A DNA stretch of 20,817 bases from a virus (IMGVR_UViG_3300031368_000248:1-20817); one strand, 5' to 3'; shown: positions 1 through 7,705, counted from the stretch's first letter. Made by a program: numbers and translations. The notes: a model not told the origin generated them from the sequence alone.

Positions 1-1
1 G

Positions 2-196
2 GGTTATCTCGATGCGCTCAACTTGAATTATCTAAAAATCAAGACGCACCAGGACTACAACTTCACCGAGCCCAAGTGGGAATATGACAAGGAACAACCT
101 GATGCCAAAACCGCGAACACCCGTTGGGTAGGTCAGTTGGTATGCAGCAATAGGAAGGCTCACTGCCGGCACACCGGCCTCACTGAGCCTAACTAA
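2..196 (+). CDS. Major capsid protein, C-terminal end (partial)
   Basis: The frame is open from the window edge and encodes the last 64 residues before a TAA stop, so the 5' part lies outside. The tail reads LNYLKIKTHQDYNF near the start and WVGQLVCSNRKAHCRHTGL near the end. This resembles the C-terminus of a group of phage major capsid proteins that end in a pattern like W-x-G-N-L-x-C-S-N-R-R. Location fits: small possible decoration genes and head-tail adaptor-like genes follow directly. The product would be the shell subunit of the head. The identity rests on a short stretch recalled by pattern, so another head protein is possible. Confidence 0.65.
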   Translation, partial: GYLDALNLNYLKIKTHQDYNFTEPKWEYDKEQPDAKTANTRWVGQLVCSNRKAHCRHTGLTEPN

Positions 197-219
197 GAGG
201 TGTTAATTAACCGGGTTAT

Positions 220-243
220 GGCCGTCATGAGGCGGCCAACGCC
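220..243 (+). other. GC-rich hairpin after the capsid gene
   Basis: GGCCG at 220-224 can pair with CGGCC at 233-237 around an 8-base loop. A competing stem pairs GGCG at 231-234 with CGCC at 240-243. No run of T follows, so this is not a standard intrinsic terminator. It could slow polymerase or protect the 3' end of the abundant capsid message, which is inference. It may also be chance. Confidence 0.25.
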
Positions 244-264
244 CTCAATTTAAGGAGATTTGTG

Positions 265-612
265 ATGATAACTGGAAATCTTATTCACATGATGCTCGTA
301 TCGCAAGAAACCTACTTCGTGGCAGCGCCTTACAACTGCAATGTTGCGGATGTTCTTGCAGTATCTGAAGATACCGGCATGGATGGAGAAACCGTTACGG
401 TAACTGACGGTATTAGTGGTACAGCCATTGGAGTAGCCACATTCGCCACTGACGTAGCAGGTGAACTTGCTGGTTATGTGCCATCGGCTGGAAACCGGGA
501 AGTAGATAAGGGCGACATCATACAGATAGTGACTTCTGAATTTGATCATGCCACTGACAAAGTTCACGTAACGCTCGTTCTCGATCCTTATAGAATAACG
601 CCGGCAACGTAA
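265..612 (+). CDS. Small beta-rich virion protein, possible head decoration protein (copy 1)
   Basis: The protein has 115 residues, is acidic and rich in short beta-prone stretches, with no cysteine cluster, signal peptide or membrane segment. It begins MITGNLIHMM and contains ETYFVAAPY, DTGMDGETVTV and a C-terminal VHVTLVLDPYR. A GTG lies one codon upstream at 262. ATG 265 is chosen because AAGGAG at 252-257 is then correctly spaced and because the next gene starts with the same MITG. It is a clear paralogue of the next gene. Its place right after the capsid gene suggests a capsid-binding decoration or stabilising protein. I know of no measured function, so the role is inferred from position, size and beta character. 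Confidence 0.75.
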   Translation: MITGNLIHMMLVSQETYFVAAPYNCNVADVLAVSEDTGMDGETVTVTDGISGTAIGVATFATDVAGELAGYVPSAGNREVDKGDIIQIVTSEFDHATDKVHVTLVLDPYRITPAT

Positions 613-652
613 AGATTAATCATTCAAGACCTTAAATCTAAGGAGACATGTC

Positions 653-994
653 ATGATTACAGGTGACGCGATAGACATGATGTTGTTAGAGAGTGAAACT
701 TACTTCGTAGCAGCTCCGTATGCCTGCCATATTAAGGATGTTCGTGCAATCTCTCAGGACACCGGTATGGCTGATGAAACTGTTGTGGTTAGTAATGGCA
801 TTGGTGGAACGACTATCGGTACAGCCACATTCGCTACCGATGTAGCGGGAGAACTCGCTACTTATGTAGCGGCAGATGCAGACCAGGAGATAGCCAAAGA
901 TGGCATTATTCAAATCGTAACTTCTGATTTTGATCAGGTTACGGATAAGGTTCACGTAACACTGATACTCGATCCTTATCGGCTGCAAGTATAA
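653..994 (+). CDS. Small beta-rich virion protein, possible head decoration protein (copy 2)
   Basis: The protein has 113 residues and is a tandem paralogue of the gene before it. Both share MITG, the ETYFVAAPY block, a DTGM..ET segment, ATFATDVAGELA, IIQIVTS.FD, and VHVTL.LDPYR. Over half of the positions look identical by eye. Copy 2 lacks the short C-terminal extension after DPYR. AAGGAG at 640-645 sits 7 bases before ATG 653. Two diverged copies side by side suggest a hetero-oligomer or two surface sites on the capsid rather than a recent duplication. The function assigned is the same inference as for copy 1. Confidence 0.75.
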   Translation: MITGDAIDMMLLESETYFVAAPYACHIKDVRAISQDTGMADETVVVSNGIGGTTIGTATFATDVAGELATYVAADADQEIAKDGIIQIVTSDFDQVTDKVHVTLILDPYRLQV

Positions 995-1034
995 CGATAC
1001 GTAGTCTTTCAACGCCTTAAATAAGGAGTGTTAA

Positions 1035-1955
1035 ATGGCTACGTTATCTACACTACAGGAAAAGGTTAAAAAGGCCCTTCTACCAGATATCACTGCATTC
1101 GGAACGACGGATATTACCGCATATCTGAATGAAGGGGTAAACCGCATAGCTGCGGGGATAGCCATGTATGAGGGAGTGCTGTCCCCGCCCCTACCTGAAC
1201 TCCATAAAACTGCAAAGGTGAATACGGTTGTTATAGCCGATGCAACCACGATTGCATTTGTGGACGGGGGCGCGAGTGCGGATACCATCACCGATTCGGA
1301 TAGTGCCTTTGTGACATCCGGTTTTGCGGCAGGGATGCTTATTCATGTATCCGGATCTTTGAATAATGATGAGTCGTATCATTCTCTAGCTACGGTTGCA
1401 GCGGGCACTATTACCCTTGTGAGCACGGATGAGCTCACCGCAGAGAGCGCAGGGGAAGAAGTGACCATAAAATCTCCCTGTGTGGCTCTTCCTTCCGATT
1501 ATGGCCGTGGACTCTTCTATGTGTCGAGTGGTTCCCAGGATAAACGGATTCAGGTTTTCGATTCCTTTCACAAGCTCTTACGGAAATACCCCCTTCTCGA
1601 TGAGGACGGCGATGTAGCGGTTGTAGCGGTTAAGGGTGATCTCCTTTACTACCAGCCGATGCCAACTACTGCTGAACCCCTCACGCTTCACTACTACAGG
1701 GTTCCAACTGAAATGTCTGCCAGTGATTCCACACCAGACGGCGTACCATCGCACCTCCATGAACGATTATTGGTGAACTACGCCGCGAAGGAAATCCTTG
1801 GCATGGTGGAGCAATCCACAAAGGGGAAAACGCTCAGATCCGAGAAATTTGAAGAAAAGTTTCAGAAAGCCATGGGCGACCTCCTGGCTTTTATCGGTCC
1901 CGAGGACAAAGAACCCATCTACTACGAGAGTGATGCGGAGGATGGGTATTATTAA
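1035..1955 (+). CDS. Phage head-tail adaptor-like protein with inserted beta domain
   Basis: The protein has 306 residues. The N-terminal 50 form a helix-rich segment (LQEKVKKALL, ITAYLNEGVNRIA) typical of phage adaptor proteins that bind the portal. The C-terminal part has motifs I associate with this group: LPSDYGRG, LLYYQPMP, LHYYRVP, and LLVNYAAKEILGMVE, then an acidic tail. Residues about 71-146 are an extra domain (TTIAFVDGGASADTI, GFAAGMLIHVSGS, LTAESAGEEVTI) that recurs in the protein at 4369. Such modules appear in many phage structural proteins. AAGGAG lies at about 1023-1028, 6 bases before ATG 1035. Probable role is joining the portal ring to the tail. The family is judged from sequence pattern only. 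Confidence 0.75.
   Translation: MATLSTLQEKVKKALLPDITAFGTTDITAYLNEGVNRIAAGIAMYEGVLSPPLPELHKTAKVNTVVIADATTIAFVDGGASADTITDSDSAFVTSGFAAGMLIHVSGSLNNDESYHSLATVAAGTITLVSTDELTAESAGEEVTIKSPCVALPSDYGRGLFYVSSGSQDKRIQVFDSFHKLLRKYPLLDEDGDVAVVAVKGDLLYYQPMPTTAEPLTLHYYRVPTEMSASDSTPDGVPSHLHERLLVNYAAKEILGMVEQSTKGKTLRSEKFEEKFQKAMGDLLAFIGPEDKEPIYYESDAEDGYY
1245..1472 (+). other. Inserted small beta domain (copy A) in adaptor-like protein
   Basis: These ~76 codons encode a domain with the core IAFVDGGASADTI, a GF.AG..I.VSGS segment and a LTAE..G..VT ending. A second copy of the same architecture lies at 5140-5376. Flanking sequence reads as continuous adaptor sequence if the domain is removed. Protein similarity is strong while the DNA has diverged, so the copies are not a recent duplication. 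Confidence 0.7.
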
Positions 1956-1969
1956 AGGAGAAACATAAA

Positions 1970-2647
1970 ATGGCAGCAATATCCTTACCATATAGCGCGG
2001 CTGAAGCATTGGTGCAGGTACGGGCGCTTATAGGCGAACCAACTGCGGGTTTTTGGAGTGATGAGGAGTTGAACAACTGGGTGATAGAAGCTGCGGTGGA
2101 TATTTCCACCAAGACGCTGTGTTACGAGCATAAAAACACGCTGGCCTTAGTTGCGAATCAACTTGAATATACAGACTTTCTCGCGGCTCCTACTACTAAC
2201 GGGATTGCCCAGGTAGTGAAGGTATATACCTGCATCTATGATGATGGCAGCAATGGCTATCGGGGATTAAACAAGATACACCCTCGCATGATACAGCACC
2301 TACCGCAGGCAACCCCAGGTCCTCCCTATTATTACTATCACTTTGGGGGAAAATTAGGGTTTTTCCCTCTTCCTACTGCAATCGAAGCGGCACTTACCGG
2401 CCCCATTATCGTGAATTGCTCGCTTGTAGCGGATGCAATTACCGACCTGCCGGATCACTATCAGCAATTCGCTATTGTCTATGCGGCTGCGATGGCACGG
2501 TTCAAGGAGCGGAAAAATAGGGAAGCCATGGAGCTCTACACGCAATATATCAACGCCATGAATTTCCATAGGGTTGACCTTTACGAGCGTCCGGTAGACG
2601 CCAAGAGCGATATGCAGATACCCGATAGAACGGTTGTAGCGCAATAA
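1970..2647 (+). CDS. Adaptor-like tail-connector protein, paralogue 1
   Basis: The protein has 225 residues. The N-terminal third is helical, with SAAEALVQVRALIGEPTAGFW and SDEELNNWVIEAAVDISTKT, a pattern seen in phage adaptor/connector proteins of the gp6/SU10-adaptor kind. A central YRGLNKIHPRM and PYYYYHFGGKLGFFPLP lead to a final helix with AIVYAAAMARFKERK and a PDRT C-terminus. It is about half identical to the next gene and also related to the one after. AAGGAG lies 9 bases before ATG 1970. A connector-ring component is likely. How it differs from its paralogues cannot be told from sequence. Confidence 0.75.
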   Translation: MAAISLPYSAAEALVQVRALIGEPTAGFWSDEELNNWVIEAAVDISTKTLCYEHKNTLALVANQLEYTDFLAAPTTNGIAQVVKVYTCIYDDGSNGYRGLNKIHPRMIQHLPQATPGPPYYYYHFGGKLGFFPLPTAIEAALTGPIIVNCSLVADAITDLPDHYQQFAIVYAAAMARFKERKNREAMELYTQYINAMNFHRVDLYERPVDAKSDMQIPDRTVVAQ

Positions 2648-2659
2648 AGGAGATATAAA

Positions 2660-3337
2660 ATGTCAGCATTAGATTTATCAGATGGCTATACAGCAGCCGA
2701 AGCCCTGCAACAGGTAAGATCACTCCTAAACGAACCCACCGCAAACTACTGGACGGACGATGAACTCAATAAGTGGATTCAAGAAGCCTGCATAGACATC
2801 ACAACCAAGACCCTGTGCTATGAGAAATCAGGTGATATTACGCTCGTTTCAACGCCTGTGCTTACTTATGGCGCTCTGGATGGCGGTGATTCTATTGACG
2901 ATATCCTCAAGATTTACGGGGCGGTATATTATGACAGCACCAATGTCTATAGGGGCTTGATGAAAATTCATCCCCGGATAGTTGGCCGTACACAGGAACG
3001 GACACCAGGGGAACCTTATTACTATTATATCTTTGGCGATGAACTCGGCATTTTCCCTGTAAGCAATGCTGCGGTAGTAACCGCTACCGGCAAGGTTAAG
3101 GTTTTCTACTCCATGGCAGATGAAACTATTACCAATCTGCCCTACTACTATCAACCTCTAGCCATTTATTACGCGGTTGCCATGGCTCGACGCAAGCAGA
3201 AGATGGAAGCGGAAGGTAGACAGTGGCTTACCATGTATATCAACTCGATTCATTTCTACCGTGCGGATCTGTATGAGCGGGGTATTGATTCTAAGGAAAT
3301 GTTTCAGATTCCCGACAGGGCTATAGCAGTAGGATAA
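2660..3337 (+). CDS. Adaptor-like tail-connector protein, paralogue 2
   Basis: The protein has 225 residues, the same length and layout as the preceding gene. Shared blocks include AAEAL.QVR.L..EPTA, W.D.ELN.W..EA..DI.TKTLCYE, YRGL.KIHPR, PYYYY.FG..LG.FP, and DLYER followed by QIPDR. AAGGAG begins in the previous stop codon and ends 7 bases before ATG 2660, so the two are probably translated at similar levels. The paralogues may form successive rings of the tail or alternate in a mixed ring. Both ideas are inference. Confidence 0.75.
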   Translation: MSALDLSDGYTAAEALQQVRSLLNEPTANYWTDDELNKWIQEACIDITTKTLCYEKSGDITLVSTPVLTYGALDGGDSIDDILKIYGAVYYDSTNVYRGLMKIHPRIVGRTQERTPGEPYYYYIFGDELGIFPVSNAAVVTATGKVKVFYSMADETITNLPYYYQPLAIYYAVAMARRKQKMEAEGRQWLTMYINSIHFYRADLYERGIDSKEMFQIPDRAIAVG

Positions 3338-3344
3338 AAATGAA

Positions 3345-4376
3345 ATGGCATGTCTATTCACTACAGCATATTTATTGCAGACAATCCGGGCGATACTCAA
3401 CGAGAAATCGGCTGTACGATGGATTGACGACCAACTCAACAAATGGGTTCAGGAAGCGTCCATAGATATCAGCACGAAAACGGGTTGCTATGAACAAACG
3501 CACATCTTTCGGACATCTGAGAATGCCCTAGAATATGATGAACCAGATGGGTGCGTTAAGGTTCTCGGGTGCATGAAAGGAGGATATGATGATCAAAGCG
3601 AATGGGTTCAACATTTTGATGATGATTGGCAAGAAGGTGATTGTGTATATGCCAGTGCCACATGGGATGGAAGCAAATGGATAATAGTGCTTAATGGTGG
3701 TATCGCTCAAAGCTTAGATGTTAAAACCGGTGCTTCATGGTATAGTGGTTATACTCCCACAAAAATAAGGATTACTTGGAACCATGTATCAAAAATATCC
3801 ACATATTTTTATGCTTGGCCTGATTGGTTTTCAGATTCTGGTTATGAATCATTAGATGAAATAAATTTAGATACATCAGATGGTGATATTACTCGTCTAT
3901 GGATATGTGATTTAGATGGTTTGTTTCATCCGCCACAGACCTATAATATTACCAACATTGAATTTTATGAAGAAAATATACTTTCCGACACCGATTACCG
4001 GGGCCTCAGTCAAATACATCCCCGCCTTGTAGGGCACCTACCGATTTCGATCACCGATGAGCCTTATCACTGGTATCATCATCATAGCAAGATAGGGATT
4101 TATCCCGTTCCCGATGATGAATATATAGTTACCGCCTTTTACTCCAAAGTTACGGAAACCATTACCGACCTTCCATGCTGTATGCGATGGCTTGCGGTGC
4201 CCTATACCCTCGCAATGGCGCGACTATCCGAAGGATGGAAAGATGACTTTGAGATGTTCATGGCTATGTATCTCAATAATTTGATGTTTCACAAACAAGA
4301 CATATATCGGTCAAGGCTTGATATAGATGCACGGGATAAGTTTGAGATACCAATGGGAAAAGTAGCGAATGGCTGA
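3345..4376 (+). CDS. Adaptor-like tail-connector protein, paralogue 3, with large insertion
   Basis: The protein has 343 residues. The ends match the two upstream paralogues: RAILNEKSAVRWIDDQLNKW, DISTKTGCYE, then YRGLSQIHPRLVGHLP, ITDLP, AMARL and EIP near the C-terminus. Residues about 79-213 are an extra segment rich in Trp, Asp and Tyr that the paralogues lack. That segment is clearly AT-rich. I do not recognise its fold, but a beta-sandwich of binding type is plausible. ATG 3345 lies 7 bases after the previous stop with only a weak AGGA ahead, so translation is probably coupled. The C-terminus overlaps the next gene by 8 bases. Confidence 0.75.
   Translation: MACLFTTAYLLQTIRAILNEKSAVRWIDDQLNKWVQEASIDISTKTGCYEQTHIFRTSENALEYDEPDGCVKVLGCMKGGYDDQSEWVQHFDDDWQEGDCVYASATWDGSKWIIVLNGGIAQSLDVKTGASWYSGYTPTKIRITWNHVSKISTYFYAWPDWFSDSGYESLDEINLDTSDGDITRLWICDLDGLFHPPQTYNITNIEFYEENILSDTDYRGLSQIHPRLVGHLPISITDEPYHWYHHHSKIGIYPVPDDEYIVTAFYSKVTETITDLPCCMRWLAVPYTLAMARLSEGWKDDFEMFMAMYLNNLMFHKQDIYRSRLDIDARDKFEIPMGKVANG
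3579..3983 (+). other. AT-rich domain insertion in adaptor paralogue 3
   Basis: About 135 codons interrupt the conserved adaptor sequence between VKVLGCMK and the YRGLSQIHPR block. Sixty-base counts inside give 42, 38, 33 and 27 percent G+C (3661-3900), against 53 percent for 4021-4080 just after. The boundary matches the end of paralogue homology. It looks like a module acquired from a source of different composition. The fold is unknown. Confidence 0.65.
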
Positions 4377-6606
4377 AAATGATGAAATAGGCATTCTTGC
4401 AGAATACATCAGGTCCAAAATCCCTGTTGATATACCTGTGGCTCCCAATATGGAGATATTCACGGAAGAAGTCAGGGCCAAAACTCCCGCTGATATACCT
4501 GTAGCTTCCGATAAACAGATAATCGAACAAGTACCTCCTCAGCCTATACTTATCGAAGAATTGCCCTCGGCTCCCGACATGGAGGTAGTTCAAGAACATC
4601 CGCTCGCCACAATGTCCCTTGATTCGCTTTATGAAGCACCGAATACAGAGCTGAAAAACGTCTTCATCCCCTTTGACGGCAAATGGCTACCGGACAATGA
4701 ACCGATCGAGATAGGGGCGAAAAACTTCAAAACCCTTCAGAATTATAGATATGCCGGAGATGAGATCATACACCTTGAGAGCGTTCTGGGGTACTCCAAG
4801 ATAAACACCACCTCTTTGAGCACCTATAATTACGAGAATATCCGAAACGGCTTTCAACTACGGAGCGAATTCACCAAAAAGACCTACGTGTTGGTACATA
4901 CCGAGCACGACACAGTGGCGAGCAACTATTCTAAGGTTTATCAAAACCAGACGGCAATCCCGAGCCAAGGAGATTTTGTAGCCACCGCCCTTCATACGGA
5001 TTCAGGCTATTCCCTAGAGGGTAGATTCTCCGATGCCCCGGGAGGCCAGGTCTGCTATTGCAACGGCGAGGAGACTTGTATCTGGGCGGGTGAGGAGATG
5101 CGCTGTGCGGGATTTTTCAGTATCTACGTTCCCACGGTCACCGCTACTGATATCGCTTTCGTTGATGGTGGGGCCAGTGCCGATACGATTGTAAGCGATG
5201 CTCAGAACTTCATTCAGGCAGGATTTAAAGCGGGGCAGATAATAACGGTATCGGGAAGTACCAGCAACAATAATTCTTTCCGACTTGTGAGCATTTCTAA
5301 CGATGGGCTCACCCTTACACTTGACACGGGTGTCCTTACCGCTGAAGTGAAAGGGGATACCGTTACCGTCACGGTCCCAACACATTACGATTATCAGAAG
5401 GCAACGGATTATACCGATAGGATTAACAATGCGATAAACTCCGCTGCGGAAGCTGCATACGTTGTCGGAACTACCGGCTATAAATGGCTCGTGTTATCGA
5501 CGAGACCACTTCAAGGCGTTAAATATGCTTTGCGTACAGCCAATGGTACGGGATCAGCCACCACAACTTGCAAGATTTGGGATGGTGATTCTTTCGAGGC
5601 CGTAGATACCCCATCAGACGGAACTGATTCTGGTGGATCGATGAAGCAGAGCGGCACATTCTCTTGGAATTACAGTTCCAGCCCAGTCGCAAAACCTCTC
5701 TATTTTGAGGGCCTTTATCTCTATGCGTATCTCTTTGAGCTTTCCGCAGGAACTGCCTACATCTATCAGGTTACGCTAGATGCACCCTTTCAGAATGCAG
5801 TCGATATATGGGATGGCGTATATCGGCAACCCATATCATTTCAGGTATCAAGTGGATTATCAAAAGGCGGGGGAGAGGTCTCAGGAGATTCTCACGGTTT
5901 AATCGCTGAAGATGCGTATCCATGGATTTATGGCACTGGCCATGGATTGCGATTATGGTCAACGACTGATTTCAATAACATAAAGGTTGGTGCAGTTTTA
6001 ACTATTGTAGATTGGTCTCATACAGTAACAGTAACGCATAAGTTAGATAGTGGCTACCATATAGTGATTGATTCACCTTATACACAGTATACAGCATGGA
6101 GAGCCTTCACCTATGAAAATCCTTATGATCCCGGGACTGCGAAATACAAGAACTATACCCTTGAAGTCAATGAACCCTCCTTTGCGGATTATCCTATTGG
6201 AGCTGTTTTGGATGCTCTGGATACATATAATCATATTATCGTTATGTTTGAAGAGCGTATGTCTGCTATTTGGATTGAGATGATAGCAGGACTGGTAAAT
6301 ACAAATACATCCGTTGCATCTGTGAGTTACTGGAATGGCACTGACTATATTGGTAATCCAATCGTGGCCGATACTACTGGTGCGGGCAAATCCCTCAATG
6401 AATCCGGATTGATTAGTTGGAACCCTCCTGCTGAAACGAGTGAGTTTCGCAAGACCGAATTCGGCATTACGGGCTACGCCTACAAGATTAGCTTTACTGG
6501 TACGCTTTCGGGCACGGCAGGAGGAGCCCACGAGGTTGTGATTGATACCATCAAGGGTATCCCCGCACAAAACACGGTTAAGCCGTTCAAGTTCTCCGGG
6601 CAATAG
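4369..6606 (+). CDS. Tail nozzle/stopper-type protein, N-terminal frame
   Basis: The frame gives 745 residues and ends at TAG 6604-6606. Residues 16-78 are an acidic, proline-rich linker with imperfect P.DIPVA repeats. From residue 118, NFKTLQNYRY, NGFQLRSEF, YVLVHT, GRFSDAP and YCNGEETCIWAG match a family of large podoviral tail proteins with beta-propeller character, as I recall it. Residues 258-336 are the same inserted beta domain as in the adaptor at 1035. Residues about 385-477 and 635-735 look like two copies of one beta module, separated by an insertion at about 495-590. The sequence stops at KPFKFSG, exactly where the family normally continues, and continues in the next frame. The start ATG overlaps the previous gene (ATGGCTGA). 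Confidence 0.75.
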   Translation: MAENDEIGILAEYIRSKIPVDIPVAPNMEIFTEEVRAKTPADIPVASDKQIIEQVPPQPILIEELPSAPDMEVVQEHPLATMSLDSLYEAPNTELKNVFIPFDGKWLPDNEPIEIGAKNFKTLQNYRYAGDEIIHLESVLGYSKINTTSLSTYNYENIRNGFQLRSEFTKKTYVLVHTEHDTVASNYSKVYQNQTAIPSQGDFVATALHTDSGYSLEGRFSDAPGGQVCYCNGEETCIWAGEEMRCAGFFSIYVPTVTATDIAFVDGGASADTIVSDAQNFIQAGFKAGQIITVSGSTSNNNSFRLVSISNDGLTLTLDTGVLTAEVKGDTVTVTVPTHYDYQKATDYTDRINNAINSAAEAAYVVGTTGYKWLVLSTRPLQGVKYALRTANGTGSATTTCKIWDGDSFEAVDTPSDGTDSGGSMKQSGTFSWNYSSSPVAKPLYFEGLYLYAYLFELSAGTAYIYQVTLDAPFQNAVDIWDGVYRQPISFQVSSGLSKGGGEVSGDSHGLIAEDAYPWIYGTGHGLRLWSTTDFNNIKVGAVLTIVDWSHTVTVTHKLDSGYHIVIDSPYTQYTAWRAFTYENPYDPGTAKYKNYTLEVNEPSFADYPIGAVLDALDTYNHIIVMFEERMSAIWIEMIAGLVNTNTSVASVSYWNGTDYIGNPIVADTTGAGKSLNESGLISWNPPAETSEFRKTEFGITGYAYKISFTGTLSGTAGGAHEVVIDTIKGIPAQNTVKPFKFSGQ
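5140..5376 (+). other. Inserted small beta domain (copy B) in tail nozzle/stopper protein
   Basis: These ~79 codons encode DIAFVDGGASADTI, GFKAGQIITVSGS and a LTAEVKGDTVTV ending. They match copy A at 1245-1472 at protein level. The copy sits in an otherwise unrelated protein, which marks it as a mobile structural module. Confidence 0.7.
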
Positions 6607-6613
6607 GCTTATG
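6595..6613 (+). other. Apparent +1 frameshift joining two halves of the tail protein
   Basis: Upstream frame reads TTC TCC GGG CAA TAG. The downstream frame reads GGC AAT AGG CTT ATG. Removing one G from GGG (6598-6600) gives a continuous F-S-G-N-R-L-M-L and a single protein of about 1111 residues, the form I expect for this family. This could be a single-base error in a G run, a real inactivating mutation, or programmed +1 slippage before a slow CAA-TAG context. Confidence 0.7.
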
Positions 6614-7705
6614 CTCTGTGGATATACCCAGGGGAAAGAGGGCAACAGAGTTGACTATTCGGTAAGCGAAGCCGCAGATGTGTTCAACGGTGACGAATCG
6701 AGCATGGACGGCATACAGAGCCTTTACGTAGGAGGCAAGGACGATCTTACCTGTGGAATCGAACTATTTAACCGCTTTGGTTCCAACATTATCAGTTCCT
6801 TCCTACTCTTTAAAAACACCGAAACGTATCTGCTTACCGGCGATGGGCCGGATAATTACAGGCTATATACGATCTCAAGAACCATCGGTTGCCCTGCTCC
6901 CCTGACTATCGCAGTGGCAGAAGTGGTATTTGCCGACGGGATAACCCGCAGGGTAGTGATATGGATGTCCTACGCCGGCCCTATGATGTTCGATGGTGCT
7001 GCAATTATGCCTATTCCCGGGATTAACAAATATTTTGACCCTGCTAAAACTGCCCGATTGGAGACTGCTAGCATCAAAAGATGCCGAGGGTGGTTTGATG
7101 CCACATATAGAGAATATAATCTTGTAATCCCTTCCGCATCTGGAGCCACAAACTGCACTGTATGGGTGTTTTATGATCTTGTAAGAAAACGCTGGTCTGA
7201 GAAAAAACCCGGTGCATCGGAGATACCGCAGGCCGCTTGGCCCGTGATCGATACTGATGGGAAACAATACATCTATGCCGGTATCAATGACGGCAATATG
7301 ATGAGGTTGGAAAACGGAGCTACATGGGCAGATGATTCAGCAACCGCTATGTCTCCTGTGATAGAAACCGGTGATTTCTTTCCATCGGGCGATTTATGGC
7401 ATATCACTACAATCCGACGGGTGAAAACGATTGTTAAGAAAATAACTGAAGCGAGCAAGAATCTTACAACTACACACTATAAGGATACGGAAGCAACAGG
7501 AACCTCATTGACTGCCCATAACCTTGACGCTGGAGATCCTATCAGTAAATTTACGCAAGCTGCGCCTAGTGGTACACCATTGTTCGGGTGGGCTCATCGT
7601 TTTAAATTTGAACTGAGTGCTGGGTTTGTTACGGAAACTCAATTTCACCCAATCGGATTCGGGTATCAATATCTTATCGAGCGGGATGATGAATACGATA
7701 TATAA
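6611..7705 (+). CDS. Tail nozzle/stopper-type protein, C-terminal frame
   Basis: From ATG 6611 the frame encodes 364 residues. Homology-like sequence begins a few codons earlier (NRLMLCGYTQGKEGNRVDYS), in the frame reached by a +1 shift from the previous gene. Motifs NRVDYSVSEAADVFNGDESS, LYVGG.DDLT, ELFNRFGS, LLFKNTETYLLTGDGP, IGCPAPLTI, and later WMSYAGPMMFDG and VFYDLVRKRWSEK fit repeated beta-propeller blades of phage tail stopper/nozzle proteins. There is no good ribosome site before ATG 6611 (only AGG at 6605-6607, 3 bases away). Separate expression would need reinitiation after TAG 6604-6606. Most likely this is the second half of the preceding gene. Confidence 0.7.
   Translation: MLCGYTQGKEGNRVDYSVSEAADVFNGDESSMDGIQSLYVGGKDDLTCGIELFNRFGSNIISSFLLFKNTETYLLTGDGPDNYRLYTISRTIGCPAPLTIAVAEVVFADGITRRVVIWMSYAGPMMFDGAAIMPIPGINKYFDPAKTARLETASIKRCRGWFDATYREYNLVIPSASGATNCTVWVFYDLVRKRWSEKKPGASEIPQAAWPVIDTDGKQYIYAGINDGNMMRLENGATWADDSATAMSPVIETGDFFPSGDLWHITTIRRVKTIVKKITEASKNLTTTHYKDTEATGTSLTAHNLDAGDPISKFTQAAPSGTPLFGWAHRFKFELSAGFVTETQFHPIGFGYQYLIERDDEYDI

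Noticed and set aside
262-264. GTG start codon one codon before ATG 265
   Set aside because: The ribosome site spacing fits ATG 265 better and the paralogue begins with the same MITG.
250-1012. Minus-strand open frames over the small decoration-like genes
   Set aside because: They are opposite well-supported plus-strand genes, lack ribosome sites and show no recognisable motifs. The same holds for the other minus-strand frames across the window.
6068-6283. A 71-codon plus-strand frame inside the nozzle gene
   Set aside because: It is an out-of-frame shadow of a strongly protein-like frame and has no ribosome site.
6542-6610. TTG start at 6542 for the second tail-protein frame
   Set aside because: The codons from 6542 to about 6601 overlap family-like sequence in the other frame and read as low-complexity Ser/Arg/Lys. 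The true continuation begins at about 6602.
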